Assembly (NCBI GenBank): GCA_902772585.1
Contig: CACYBB010000011.1
Coordinates: 40,317-104,316 of the forward strand
Direction: 5' to 3'
Length of the DNA stretch: 64,000 nucleotides
DNA from: an uncultured Bacteroidales bacterium
GTDB lineage: Bacteria > Bacteroidota > Bacteroidia > Bacteroidales > Bacteroidaceae
In this document: piece after piece, positions 22,973-31,184 of the stretch
Layout of the letters: each line of letters starts with the position of its first letter
Numbering within the stretch: the first letter of the stretch is position 1
Translations under genes and position numbers: made by a program
The notes under the pieces: model-generated
The model's input: only the letters and a program-made list of their open reading frames with translations
Databases searched by the model: none
What the model was told of the DNA's origin: nothing

Positions 22973-23539
22973 ATGAAGATCTTAAATTTATTCAGTTCAA
23001 AGAAAGTCGCGAACAGTGACATAGTCCCTGTTAATGTTGACACTACAGACAATGATCAGGAATCCGCAATGACAGCAGACCATCCTGAGGAAGAGAAAAA
23101 GAATAACATCGTAACCATCAAATGGGGAACAGGAATGCCTATAGACGTCATCTATAACTATATCCACAAGAACTTTGAGGATGATGGATACCAGGATGCC
23201 TTGGTTAATCAGGACATTGCCTATCGTGACACTCGGATTTCGATTATCCGTAATGATCTGGAGATGTTGTTCAACAGAATTACACTCTGCTACAAGAAGA
23301 ACCTCAGAGAGGCTCAGGTCAGAATTGACAATAGTAGGAAAGCTTTCGCTCTGAGTGCAGCTGCAAACCTTGAAGCACAGCTTGCAACCTATGAGGAGCA
23401 TCTGGCTGAAATAGAAAAGATGAAGCAACTGTTTGACGACAATGATGCGAAGATGCTGACCATGATTGAGTCATACAAGAGGGGATTCCTGAAAGGTATC
23501 AATGCTGCGACAATGGATTTTATTAACAATAACCACTAA
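22973..23539 (+). CDS. Coiled-coil protein of unknown function
   Basis: 188 residues, no signal peptide. The N-terminal ~45 residues are polar and acidic and probably disordered. Residues ~85-175 form a long charged helix with heptad character (LREAQVRIDNSRKAFALSAA, LEAQLATYEEHLAEIEKMKQ). It lies between a membrane protein and the DUF4407 protein and could link them in the cytoplasm. Confidence 0.65.
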   Translation: MKILNLFSSKKVANSDIVPVNVDTTDNDQESAMTADHPEEEKKNNIVTIKWGTGMPIDVIYNYIHKNFEDDGYQDALVNQDIAYRDTRISIIRNDLEMLFNRITLCYKKNLREAQVRIDNSRKAFALSAAANLEAQLATYEEHLAEIEKMKQLFDDNDAKMLTMIESYKRGFLKGINAATMDFINNNH

Positions 23540-23551
23540 AAGAATACGATT

Positions 23552-24535
23552 ATGAAAACTATAAAGAACATCGGTTGTTTCCTGATTGGGTGGAACAACA
23601 ACATATTGAAGGAGTGTGGTGAAGCAAGCCAGCGACAGTTTAGAAAGCTATTGTCAGCCATTTGCATTATGATGCTAATGTGGGGAACTATAGGATACTG
23701 CTTTGCTGACAGGTATATAAACATCGAATCATGTGTTCTGAAACTCTGCGTGTCACTGGCATTTATGTTCATCATACTCTGCGTAGAGCGAGTAATCATC
23801 CTGAATGTAGGAAAGGCCAGAATGATGGCAGTAATGCGATTCTCAATGGCTATTTGTATGGCAATTTTAGGATCATGCATTATCGACCAGATTATCTTCC
23901 GCAATGATATTCAGCAGACCATACAGGAGAATAGAGAGGATGTAATAAAAGAAACCATCCTTAAGCGAATGTCCATCTATGAGAGTGACGAGAGGCGCAT
24001 TATTTTTGAGATTGATTCACTGAATAAAGCAACTATCGCTTTGGGTGAAGAACTTATGAAGCGTCCAACAATAAAAAGCGTAAATGTGTCTACTCAGGAA
24101 CAAGTTGTAGGAGTAGATGAGAGTGGAAAACCAAAGAAAGAGATGGTTAAAAGTACACAGGTGGTAAACATCCCGAACCCGTTGGCTGAACAACTCAAAT
24201 CGAACAATGGTCAGATAGAGATTTATCAGAATCAGTTGGAACAGCTGCGTCAGGATAAGAAAGATATTGCAGAGAAGGTCACAATAGAGGTAAGCGAGCG
24301 TCCTCTAGGATTCATCGAAGAACTGGAAGCGACCCTTAGCGTAGTATCTAACAGCTGGATCTCATTAGCCTTCTATGTTGTACTGTTCCTCTTCCTTACA
24401 TTTATGGAGCTGTTCGTGCTAACCATAAAGATGGGAGAAAGCAAATGCGACTATGAACTGATAGTAGAGAACCAGCTGAACCTGAAGAAGAATCTCATGG
24501 AGCAGACCAGACAAAGCCTTACAGTGAACAAATAA
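23552..24535 (+). CDS. DUF4407 membrane protein
   Basis: 327 residues with the DUF4407 layout: two to three N-terminal helices (LLSAICIMMLMWGTIGYCFA, LAFMFIILCVERVIIL, SMAICMAILGSCIIDQIIF), a large helical extramembrane region (~110-265) with coiled-coil stretches (NNGQIEIYQNQLEQLRQDKK), and one C-terminal helix (ISLAFYVVLFLFLTFMELFV). The family has no known activity; it is common in Bacteroidetes and Actinobacteria beside other orphan membrane genes. Confidence 0.82.
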   Translation: MKTIKNIGCFLIGWNNNILKECGEASQRQFRKLLSAICIMMLMWGTIGYCFADRYINIESCVLKLCVSLAFMFIILCVERVIILNVGKARMMAVMRFSMAICMAILGSCIIDQIIFRNDIQQTIQENREDVIKETILKRMSIYESDERRIIFEIDSLNKATIALGEELMKRPTIKSVNVSTQEQVVGVDESGKPKKEMVKSTQVVNIPNPLAEQLKSNNGQIEIYQNQLEQLRQDKKDIAEKVTIEVSERPLGFIEELEATLSVVSNSWISLAFYVVLFLFLTFMELFVLTIKMGESKCDYELIVENQLNLKKNLMEQTRQSLTVNK

Positions 24536-24565
24536 CATCGTTAAACAATTTAATATACACAGATT

Positions 24566-24787
24566 ATGAAAACCAATTTTTATGATGACTCTTTCGAAGA
24601 GTACGATGAGAACGAAGAATTCGACGAATATGACGAATACGAAGACGATTATGTGTGTGATGACCAGGATGGAGGCTACGAGTGGACAGAAGAAGATTCC
24701 TGGGATGCTCTGACAGACGGGATGTATGGTGATATGCCACGCAGTCCCTGGGAATATGATGCAATGATGGATGCAATGGGGTATTGA
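24566..24787 (+). CDS. Small, very acidic protein
   Basis: 73 residues, roughly half Asp/Glu/Tyr (SFEEYDENEEFDEYDEYEDD) with a hydrophobic, Met-rich C-terminus (MMDAMGY). No signal peptide. Kept as a real gene because it fits the operon spacing (30 and 18 nt) and composition of its neighbours. It could bind cations or a basic partner. Function unknown. Confidence 0.65.
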   Translation: MKTNFYDDSFEEYDENEEFDEYDEYEDDYVCDDQDGGYEWTEEDSWDALTDGMYGDMPRSPWEYDAMMDAMGY

Positions 24788-24805
24788 TCTAAAACATGTA
24801 GAACT

Positions 24806-25378
24806 ATGGAAAAAGAATTAAAGAAAAGCATTGAAAAAGAATTGGAGCAGTTCCATTGCTCCATTCTTTTGGACGAAGTGAAGGAAAAGGTGCGCAAGCT
24901 GAAGGCCTACGGGGTTGAAGATACCGAAATCATGGCTGCATTGAACGAAGAAGAATTGTTCCCTCAGCTAATAGTAACCCAAGAATACAAGGTTGTTTTA
25001 GCTGGTGAGAAAAATGTAGAGGTAGAAATGGAGCCATTGGTGAAGGCTGTATATCTGCTGTTCTTAAAGCATCCAGAAGGAATTGTTTTGAAATATCTTC
25101 CTGATTATCGTAAGGAATTGACAAGTATATATTTGTTGCTAAGACCATACGGGCTTACTGATAGAGTAAAGAAAAGCATTGTCGATGTAACGACTCCCAC
25201 ACAGAACTCAATAAACGAGAAATGTGCAAGGATAAGGAAACTGTTTTCTTCTGTGCTGCCACAAAGCGTAGCTCGATATTATGCTATATCTGGCAAACGT
25301 GGCGAAGCAAAAAAGATTGATCTTGTTCGAGCAAATGTCATTTGGGAATGCAATTTACCTAATTCACAAGGCTTGTAA
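24806..25378 (+). CDS. Conserved-looking cytoplasmic protein of unknown function
   Basis: 190 residues. The N-terminus is a charged helix (MEKELKKSIEKELEQFHC); the middle has LVKAVYLLFLKHPEGIVLKY, a pattern found in small helical regulators of this phylum; the C-terminus has a basic tract (ISGKRGEAKKIDLVRANVIW). I recognise no named domain. Last gene of the DUF4407 set. Confidence 0.6.
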   Translation: MEKELKKSIEKELEQFHCSILLDEVKEKVRKLKAYGVEDTEIMAALNEEELFPQLIVTQEYKVVLAGEKNVEVEMEPLVKAVYLLFLKHPEGIVLKYLPDYRKELTSIYLLLRPYGLTDRVKKSIVDVTTPTQNSINEKCARIRKLFSSVLPQSVARYYAISGKRGEAKKIDLVRANVIWECNLPNSQGL

Positions 25379-25389
25379 TCAACATTCTT

Positions 25390-25420
25390 TTTGAGATTTT
25401 CAGTATAGATTATAACTTTG
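25390..25420 (+). promoter_or_regulatory. Promoter of the 141-aa gene
   Basis: TTTG at 25390-25393, 19 nt, then TAACTTTG at 25413-25420, ending 27 nt before ATG. It separates this gene from the DUF4407 operon. Confidence 0.75.
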
Positions 25421-25447
25421 CAGTCAAGCTTAATTTTGTAGTGACAT

Positions 25448-25873
25448 ATGAAAGATTACGAGTACATTTTGCAACAGGCAAAGAAGGCACATTATTCGGG
25501 GTGGAATGACGTGGAGTTAAGGAAGTGCGTGGATATGCTACCAGATATTCCACGTAAAGAGTTGGTTCTGCTATACAGCAGCAGGTGGTTGTCGAACGAC
25601 AAGCCACTTAAGGACAGTATTTTTCACTTGCTATTCGATGCGCGTATCGAAGAAAGGGACAAGAAGATAAAAGCGATGAACGTGGACGAGTTGATAGAGA
25701 ACCTGAAGGATGAGAACGGCTATGGGAAGTTCATCGTCATGGAAATGAAGGAGCGTTTCGATACGTTGGAGGATGCTGACAAGATGAAGATTATCAACAC
25801 GTTGATGCTAACAACGAAGGCTAACAAGAGCTGGGCAGAGAGCAAGAAGAAAAAGATGGATTCAATCAAGTAA
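25448..25873 (+). CDS. Hypothetical helical protein
   Basis: 141 residues, soluble and rich in Lys, Glu and Asp, predicted almost wholly helical (MNVDELIENLKDENGYGKFI). It ends in a basic tail (KSWAESKKKKMDSIK). It has its own promoter. No domain recognised. Confidence 0.6.
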   Translation: MKDYEYILQQAKKAHYSGWNDVELRKCVDMLPDIPRKELVLLYSSRWLSNDKPLKDSIFHLLFDARIEERDKKIKAMNVDELIENLKDENGYGKFIVMEMKERFDTLEDADKMKIINTLMLTTKANKSWAESKKKKMDSIK

Positions 25874-25952
25874 GATACTCTAGAACAAAGGGCTTCTTCT
25901 CTCAAATATACTGGGTTTAGTTAGAGGATATAATTTAAAAGAATATACTGAA

Positions 25953-26879
25953 ATGGAACATATTGGTCAAATAATTGAAAAGGTTATTTCTGAAGACAAA
26001 CATCCAATAACAACTGGATATAAGTTTTTGGACGAAGCAATCGGTGGATACTATCCTGGTGAGTTGACAACAGTTTGTGGCGAGGAAGACAGTGGCAAGA
26101 CCGCATTCGTCATTGCACAGTTGTTTCATATTGTACTTGAACTGGAAATTCCGACATTACTCATCATGAATAACATGTCCAAAAAGACATTTATCGCGTG
26201 TATGGTTGCATATTATTGCTCAATTGAAACAAAGAATGTTCATAATGTGCTTAATGATAAAAGATACAAGGACGAGATAAACGAGTGTCTAAACAATTGG
26301 AAGCAATCTCCACTATACATAATCAATGAAGATACCAGCAATCAGAGTCTACTTGCTGGAATAATCGATGAGTACGTTCATGCATATGGAATCAAAATTG
26401 TATTTGTTGATGAAATTAGTTGTAGTGAGAAGTACTCGTGGATGCATAAAGTGATAGTTAATGACCTGAAGAAAGTTGCGCTAAGACTAAATATTCCCAT
26501 AGTAAATACAACCTGTATATGGAATGATAGAGAAGGATTTGATGGGATGAGACCATTCCTAAAAGATGTATACTTCTCCAGTGAAGTACATGGTCAGGAT
26601 ACTGTTATTGGCTTAACGCGATACGACAGACATGAAGTTTATGAAGATATAAATGGGCGCAATCTAAACGATAAGATTCTCATGGAGATTCTAAAAGCCA
26701 AGGGCTATATAAAGAAAAGAAAATACCTTCTGCCTTGGGACTGCTTGTATTCAAACAAATATGGAAATAAAGAAATAGAATCTCTTATAAGTCTTGAAAT
26801 AGGTAGCCATAATAGTATTGAATCTCTTGTTAATGATTTAGACTTAGAAGTGGTAGACGAAGATATTCTACCTTTTTGA
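25953..26879 (+). CDS. DnaB-helicase-like RecA-fold ATPase without N-terminal domain
   Basis: 308 residues that match only the C-terminal ATPase half of replicative helicase DnaB. TTGYKFLDEAIGGYYPGEL is the typical entry; Walker A is GEEDSGKTAF and Walker B is IKIVFVDEIS. The primase-binding N-terminal domain is missing, and the usual long DNA-binding loops are changed. Such stand-alone RecA-fold proteins occur in mobile and defence regions, where they may serve as regulators or NTPases; helicase activity should not be assumed. It stands among orphan genes in AT-rich DNA. Confidence 0.75.
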   Translation: MEHIGQIIEKVISEDKHPITTGYKFLDEAIGGYYPGELTTVCGEEDSGKTAFVIAQLFHIVLELEIPTLLIMNNMSKKTFIACMVAYYCSIETKNVHNVLNDKRYKDEINECLNNWKQSPLYIINEDTSNQSLLAGIIDEYVHAYGIKIVFVDEISCSEKYSWMHKVIVNDLKKVALRLNIPIVNTTCIWNDREGFDGMRPFLKDVYFSSEVHGQDTVIGLTRYDRHEVYEDINGRNLNDKILMEILKAKGYIKKRKYLLPWDCLYSNKYGNKEIESLISLEIGSHNSIESLVNDLDLEVVDEDILPF

Positions 26880-26909
26880 AAAAGAGAAATATGTGACAAA
26901 GCAAAAAGG

Positions 26910-27491
26910 ATGATTGTACGTATAATAATTCTTACAATTATTGTTGTAATATGCAACATCTGGCGTTACAATCGTGAGAACGATGGTGATGATTATGGCG
27001 CGAATATAGATGAGAATCCCAAAACTAATGAAGTAAATGTAAGTTATATGGAAGAGACGATTAGTACAAGACAATTGGCTTTGAGAACCATTGAGAATAT
27101 TGGTAGTAAGCCAGAATACACCGAAGAGGGCCGAATCCGGTTTGAGTATCAGGGCATAGTATTCCTAATGGAAGCAGACAATGATTGTTTGTTTGTGAAT
27201 TTGTTTTGGCCTTGGTGCCACAGTTTCTCAAAATTCGACATTGACGAGTTTGCAAGAGTCCGTCAGGTGGTGAATGAGATCAATCTGCGTGATACGGTTT
27301 CAGTCGTCTATACCATATCGGATTCTGATGACGTGGCACTGCACATCAAGAAACATTTCTTGTTGGTGCCACAGATTCCGGACGTGGAGGAATACTTAAG
27401 AATGATCTTGAACGGTTTCTTCAGAGTGGTTAGGACGTTGGAACTAGAAATAGAAAAATGCAGAATGCAGGAATGTGAGCAACAAGTTTGA
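26910..27491 (+). CDS. Membrane-anchored YbjN-like protein
   Basis: 193 residues. One N-terminal anchor helix (IVRIIILTIIVVICNIW), a short acidic linker, then a domain (~60-180) that resembles the YbjN/type III secretion chaperone fold: ISTRQLALRTIENIGSKPEY, RFEYQGIVFLMEADNDCLFV, HIKKHFLLVPQIPDVEEYLR. That fold usually binds proteins. The assignment rests on pattern only. It follows the DnaB-like gene by 30 nt. Confidence 0.55.
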   Translation: MIVRIIILTIIVVICNIWRYNRENDGDDYGANIDENPKTNEVNVSYMEETISTRQLALRTIENIGSKPEYTEEGRIRFEYQGIVFLMEADNDCLFVNLFWPWCHSFSKFDIDEFARVRQVVNEINLRDTVSVVYTISDSDDVALHIKKHFLLVPQIPDVEEYLRMILNGFFRVVRTLELEIEKCRMQECEQQV

Positions 27492-27530
27492 GAATAATTT
27501 CGTATATTTGCAACATAAAAAGTAATAGAT

Positions 27531-28535
27531 ATGGACAAAGAAATTGGCAAAAAAATCCCAGAAATCGTGTGTCAAGCTTGGAATGAACTTGATGCATCAT
27601 TATTTGAAACAATACTATGTGAGGACTTCGAATATATTTCGGTTTGGATTTTAGAAACTATGAAGGGCAAAGACCGCTACATAGATTATATTACTGGAAA
27701 GTATCAATCGATAAGAAACAGCAACAATCCTGTTACTGCAGAAGTTATATATCAGGATGTGATAGATAAGTATGTCGTTGTTCTGAACCAAGGTGGCAAT
27801 TTTGCCGCACTCGAACCAACAATACAAGACAATCTGCTTAAGAGTCTGTGGATGCGTCCCGTAGGTATGACGCTTCCTGCAGTTTTTACATCCAAGAAGC
27901 CCAATCCTACTAAAAAAACGAGGGAAGAAAAACAAGAAACGGAATACGGAAGGTTTTCAAGACGATTCCTTGAAACTCTGATGTCGAAAGATTTCTCTAA
28001 AATAGATGCATTTTTGGCTGATGATGTAATCCAGATTCTTTATGACAACAAAGAGATTACTGGAAAAGAAGATGTGATTTCATACTGGAAAGATTGGCTA
28101 GAAAGATGGAACGAGCCTAATGATAATACATGCTATAGGGTTAAATACTGTAAGTATTATAATAGGGAAGTGGTAAGTATAGAGCCAAGAGGAAAGAGAG
28201 TCTTATACCAGATAGCTAGGCTCGAAGACGGGAAGGCCAAGCAGATGATTCTTTGTCCTAATCCACTACAGAACCCCATGATTAGATATTGGGACTTGGA
28301 TCATTCTCCTCTTTTGTTCAAGGATTTGTCTGTTATGCCTCACAGGATGGGGAAAGACCTTGAGCCGCGCCCATTCCGGGTGCCCTGCATGCGCTGTGGA
28401 TGCAAATCAGAAAAGCTTCAATGGTATGAATACAAACACGATGCAGGACCATTAAGTTATTCTGGCGAATTATCTGTTTGTGGCAATTGTATGGAAGCAG
28501 TAGAGTTTTTGCCGACTATATTGATAAAGTATTGA
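27531..28535 (+). CDS. Protein with two NTF2/SnoaL-like domains and a C-terminal zinc knuckle
   Basis: 334 residues. Two similar alpha+beta segments of ~110 residues start at ~12 (QAWNELDASLFETILCEDFE) and ~145 (SRRFLETLMSKDFSKIDAFL); each shows the helix-then-strand pattern of NTF2-like folds (IDYITGKYQS versus ISYWKDWLER). The C-terminus carries CMRCGC (~283-288) and CGNC (~320), likely a zinc site. A -7 box TATATTTG at 27504-27511 lies 20 nt before ATG. NTF2-like domains bind small ligands or form dimers; no specific role recognised. Confidence 0.6.
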   Translation: MDKEIGKKIPEIVCQAWNELDASLFETILCEDFEYISVWILETMKGKDRYIDYITGKYQSIRNSNNPVTAEVIYQDVIDKYVVVLNQGGNFAALEPTIQDNLLKSLWMRPVGMTLPAVFTSKKPNPTKKTREEKQETEYGRFSRRFLETLMSKDFSKIDAFLADDVIQILYDNKEITGKEDVISYWKDWLERWNEPNDNTCYRVKYCKYYNREVVSIEPRGKRVLYQIARLEDGKAKQMILCPNPLQNPMIRYWDLDHSPLLFKDLSVMPHRMGKDLEPRPFRVPCMRCGCKSEKLQWYEYKHDAGPLSYSGELSVCGNCMEAVEFLPTILIKY

Positions 28536-28586
28536 TAACGATAAGAAACAATCGATTATGACAAAGTCAAAATGTTAGGAGTTTGA

Positions 28587-28814
28587 TTGGTAATATTATT
28601 GGCTCAACTTATGATTTTTACAATGCCTATGGGCTCGGAAAAGAAGAATATTATTGATTGGGAATCTCTTTCCAAATGGGAGATAGGTGTAATGGTAATC
28701 ATGGTACCAATCTTTGCTTTAGTTGCAGGATTGGAGCATATTATTGCCAAACTAACAGGGGCAACATACAATGAGGTGAACATCATTGTCTACTACCTGT
28801 TGATACCGAGCTGA
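28587..28814 (+). CDS. Small membrane protein, start uncertain
   Basis: Up to 75 residues with two hydrophobic segments (LVILLAQLMIF and IGVMVIMVPIFALVAGLEHI). If translation starts at TTG 28587 or ATG 28611 the gene is intact. An ATG at 28572 in the same frame gives MLGV and then TGA at 28584, where a Trp codon (TGG) would extend the first helix, so the real start may have been lost through one base change. No domain recognised. Confidence 0.45.
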   Translation: MVILLAQLMIFTMPMGSEKKNIIDWESLSKWEIGVMVIMVPIFALVAGLEHIIAKLTGATYNEVNIIVYYLLIPS

Positions 28815-28833
28815 CACGGGCCCCTGTCACAAC

Positions 28834-28981
28834 GGGCTGAAGGAAGAGGGAAGAAGGCTGAGGGCTGAGGTATGAAGGAAGAGGGCTGAGGGCTGAGGTA
28901 TGAAGGAAGAGGGCTGAAGGAAGAGGTATGAAGGAAGAGGGAAGAAGGCTGAGGGCTGATGGAAGATGGATGAGGGAAGAT
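28834..28981. repeat. Purine-rich minisatellite (CTGAAGGAAGAGG / CTGAGGGCTGAGG units)
   Basis: About 148 bp made of short units such as GCTGAGGGCTGAGGTATGAA and GGAAGAGGG in irregular order, preceded by the near-palindrome TGACACGGGCCCCTGTCA (28812-28829). The complementary words CATCAGCCCTCAGCC recur near 63838-63880. The open frame on the other strand is a low-complexity artefact. Confidence 0.8.
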
Positions 28982-29050
28982 GTTTCACTCAAGAAATGAC
29001 AGCCTCGCGACTTGGTGGTCTGGGAATAAAGCACTTTTTTCAATTTTTTC

Positions 29051-29081
29051 TTTGTACTTTACGAAAAAGTTCCTATATTTG
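29051..29081 (+). promoter_or_regulatory. Promoter of the zeta-type toxin-antitoxin pair
   Basis: TTTG at 29051-29054, 19 nt, then TATATTTG at 29074-29081. ATG begins 9 nt after the box, so the mRNA would be nearly leaderless. Confidence 0.8.
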
Positions 29082-29089
29082 CAGGCAAT

Positions 29090-29263
29090 ATGAAGCAAAC
29101 AATTGATACATACAAACTGACGAGTATGGAAGAACCTTCTGACGAGATTCTTTCACAAATAATGCGTGAGGCAGCAGAGGACGCAAGGAAGTCGAATGAG
29201 GAGGCAACAGAGCGTTACTTTAATCAAATGCTGATTGAAGCGCAAAAAGTAGCTGCGTTATGA
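29090..29263 (+). CDS. Small partner (antitoxin-like) of the zeta-type toxin
   Basis: 57 residues (begins MKQTIDTYKLTSMEEPSDE), acidic and helical. Its TGA overlaps the ATG of the next gene by 2 nt (ATGA), the usual coupling of an antitoxin with a zeta-type kinase toxin. Size and position, not sequence similarity, support the role. Confidence 0.65.
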   Translation: MKQTIDTYKLTSMEEPSDEILSQIMREAAEDARKSNEEATERYFNQMLIEAQKVAAL

Positions 29264-29619
29264 GCCCTGCCATTCATAAACCGGTTCTGATAGTTATTGC
29301 TGGACCTAACGGTTCTGGCAAAACGACAATTACATCCAAAATTCTTAGGCACGAATGGTTAGAAGGTGCAGTATATATTAATCCGGATATTGTTGCACAA
29401 GAAAAGTTTGGTGACTGGAATTCGATGGATGCTGTAAAGCAGTCTGTGGAATATTGTGAGGAATTGCGAGAGAGATGTCGAGAAATTTATATATCTTTGC
29501 CACATATTACTATAAAGTCCACGCTTATGACGCACGCAGGACATAAGGCTTATAAGAAAGTTGATCAAAGAACTTTGATTCATGCTAAGGAGTTGTATCA
29601 GTTGACCTGTCCCTCGTGA
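29260..29619 (+). pseudogene. Zeta-toxin-family kinase, truncated
   Basis: 119 residues. The first ~78 match zeta-toxin P-loop kinases: LIVIAGPNGSGKTTITSKIL with a full Walker A, then YINPDIVAQEKFGDWNS. Family members run to ~190-200 residues with a conserved FETV-type core after the second helix; here the frame drifts into unrelated sequence (YISLPHITIKSTLM) and stops at 29617. The catalytic core is therefore lost and the toxin is probably inactive. The zeta family phosphorylates UDP-sugar cell-wall precursors. The end lies 3 nt from the convergent VapC-like gene, suggesting a recombination junction. Confidence 0.7.
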
Positions 29620-29622
29620 TTC

Positions 29623-30027
29623 TCAGCGTTCCATCCAATTCTCTACCTTCAAGCCTGGTATCCGTTCGAAGTGCTTGATGTTGCCCGTCACCAGAATGAG
29701 GTCTTCCTCGAGGGCTGTCGCTGCAATGAACGTGTCCATGTCACCAATACGGAGGCCTTGCTTTTCAAGCTCCCAACGTATCTCTCCGTATTTGCGGATA
29801 TGCTGTATAGGATATTTCTCAAAAAGCTTGGAAATCTCGGAAACATCGTTGAAATGTTTTTCTTTGCCAGATTTGAATGCACCAAAATATAGTTCTGCCA
29901 ACGTAATGTCAGAAATCTTGCAGTTATGCGTGCCAACCTCTCTGAGGTGTTGAATAACGCTTTGGTTCTTCTTAAGCAATGCAATACAAATGCATGTGTC
30001 GAGGAGATAGATGTTGTGTGTGCTCAT
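29623..30027 (-). CDS. VapC-type PIN-domain toxin
   Basis: 134 residues from ATG at 30027; a TTG at 30036 is possible. PIN-domain ribonuclease: acidic residues in LLDTC (Asp10), LAELYFG (Glu45) and IGDMDTF (Asp96, Asp98), followed by the family end VTGNIKHFERIPGL. VapC toxins cleave tRNA or rRNA and are held by a small antitoxin, here the gene just upstream. All active-site acids are present. Confidence 0.88.
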   Translation of the reverse strand: MSTHNIYLLDTCICIALLKKNQSVIQHLREVGTHNCKISDITLAELYFGAFKSGKEKHFNDVSEISKLFEKYPIQHIRKYGEIRWELEKQGLRIGDMDTFIAATALEEDLILVTGNIKHFERIPGLKVENWMER

Positions 30028-30029
30028 AA

Positions 30030-30281
30030 TCACCAAGCTTCTACCTCCTTAACCATATCGGCTCCCTGTCGGAGTTCTTTTGCTACAGTAATAGCGTCAG
30101 CAGAGCCTCCGAAGTCGCCACTAAACTTTGCTAATGCTTCGTCTAAGCGAGCATTATCATCCTCAACCATATTGGTTTCCTTAGGCATAATCAGCTTGTT
30201 GGCCAACCACTCGCGATCGTTCTGCGAGAGCGAGAGCCCCTGCAGATATGCCCACAAATTGTTTAAAGCAAATGTCGTCAT
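30030..30281 (-). CDS. Antitoxin of the VapC-type toxin
   Basis: 83 residues from ATG at 30281 (MTTFALNNLWAYLQGLSLSQ); the longer frame runs into the upstream promoter region. It has a pattern common to Bacteroidetes PIN partners: LSQNDREWLANKLI in the N-terminal half, acidic C-terminal half. The stop codon is 3 nt before the toxin ATG, so the two are coupled. Confidence 0.8.
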   Translation of the reverse strand: MTTFALNNLWAYLQGLSLSQNDREWLANKLIMPKETNMVEDDNARLDEALAKFSGDFGGSADAITVAKELRQGADMVKEVEAW

Positions 30282-30522
30282 AAGCCAATTATTTATTGAT
30301 TCCGCTGCAAAAATACGAATAAAAAATGAAATAACAAGCAAAACAAAGAAAAAACTGTAAATTTGATGTCAAGGGAATCCTTGACATGCCAAGTGGGTGA
30401 CAAGGTACCAGTCCCCGATACACAGTCCCCGATACACATAGATTGAACCCCCAATAGTAACCTGTGAGTTGACATTTTTTGAGTTTTTTTATTTGAGACC
30501 TCAAAAAGTCTGGTTTTAGTAG
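30282..30522. other. Intergenic stretch with a hairpin and a tandem repeat
   Basis: Nothing coding seen. TGTCAAGG/CCTTGACA (30367-30386) forms a perfect 8-bp hairpin; the 14-mer AGTCCCCGATACAC occurs twice in tandem at 30410-30437. Confidence 0.6.
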
Positions 30523-30551
30523 TTTGCTTTCTCCAAAATGATATACCTTTG
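30523..30551 (+). promoter_or_regulatory. Promoter of the alpha-CTD-like gene
   Basis: TTTG at 30523-30526, 17 nt, then TACCTTTG at 30544-30551, 28 nt before ATG. The spacer is slightly short. Confidence 0.6.
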
Positions 30552-30578
30552 CATCAGAAATTTCAAAACAATTAGATC

Positions 30579-31184
30579 ATGAACGCAGAACTTGAAAAAA
30601 AACTGATTGACATCAGAGCTATAACAGATAAAATTAGTAAACTGAAAGATTACCTTGAAAAACAGCAAAAGGAAACGCTGGAAGCCATCATAGCATGCGA
30701 CGCCTATAACAAGGCGCGCCAGAATGCCATTGATAATATGGGCGTTTCTAATGCTGCTGTACATCAGGAAGTCATTTTTATGAAGGATGCCGTTAGCATC
30801 TTCGGAAAAGATGTACTCCCAGAGTTTTCAAAGACAGATAAAGCTTATGCAGCGGTCGTACTGAATGAATACAAATATTTCGACTATTGGCTTGCAAACC
30901 TGCAACTGAAAGAAGTCAAATTGTCTGATAATACCGTCTCAACCTTGAAGAATCACATTTGCGCTTTGGATTTGCCTGTACGTGTCGTTAATGTGTTAAG
31001 GGCTTCAGACATTGACTATGTCTTTGAGATACTTCAGGTCAATCCTCATGAACTTAAGGAAAGTAGGAACTTCGGGGCTAATTCCATGAAACTGCTGAAT
31101 GAGTTCCTGGAATCACACGGTCTGCATTTCGGTATTTTTATAAGATACGACGAGCAAGCCAAGGAATACCGCACATTGGTATAG
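30579..31184 (+). CDS. Coiled-coil protein with C-terminal RNA polymerase alpha-CTD-like domain
   Basis: 201 residues. The N-terminus (~1-55) is a charged coiled coil (KLKDYLEKQQKETLEAII). Residues ~119-185 match the helix-hairpin-helix C-terminal domain of RNA polymerase alpha: LDLPVRVVNVLRASDIDYVF, ELKESRNFGANSMKLLNEFL, HGLHFG. In RpoA this domain binds UP-element DNA and activators. The rpoA N-terminal dimerisation domain is missing, so this is a separate protein that may bind DNA or mimic alpha-CTD. It has its own promoter and terminator. Confidence 0.75.
   Translation: MNAELEKKLIDIRAITDKISKLKDYLEKQQKETLEAIIACDAYNKARQNAIDNMGVSNAAVHQEVIFMKDAVSIFGKDVLPEFSKTDKAYAAVVLNEYKYFDYWLANLQLKEVKLSDNTVSTLKNHICALDLPVRVVNVLRASDIDYVFEILQVNPHELKESRNFGANSMKLLNEFLESHGLHFGIFIRYDEQAKEYRTLV

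Noticed and set aside
22404-28814. Named phage-defence system
   Set aside because: No nuclease, methylase, TIR, reverse transcriptase or cyclase domain could be recognised; the genes remain orphans.
28783-29043. 86-codon minus-strand frame
   Set aside because: Low-complexity Leu/Pro/Ser translation of the minisatellite.
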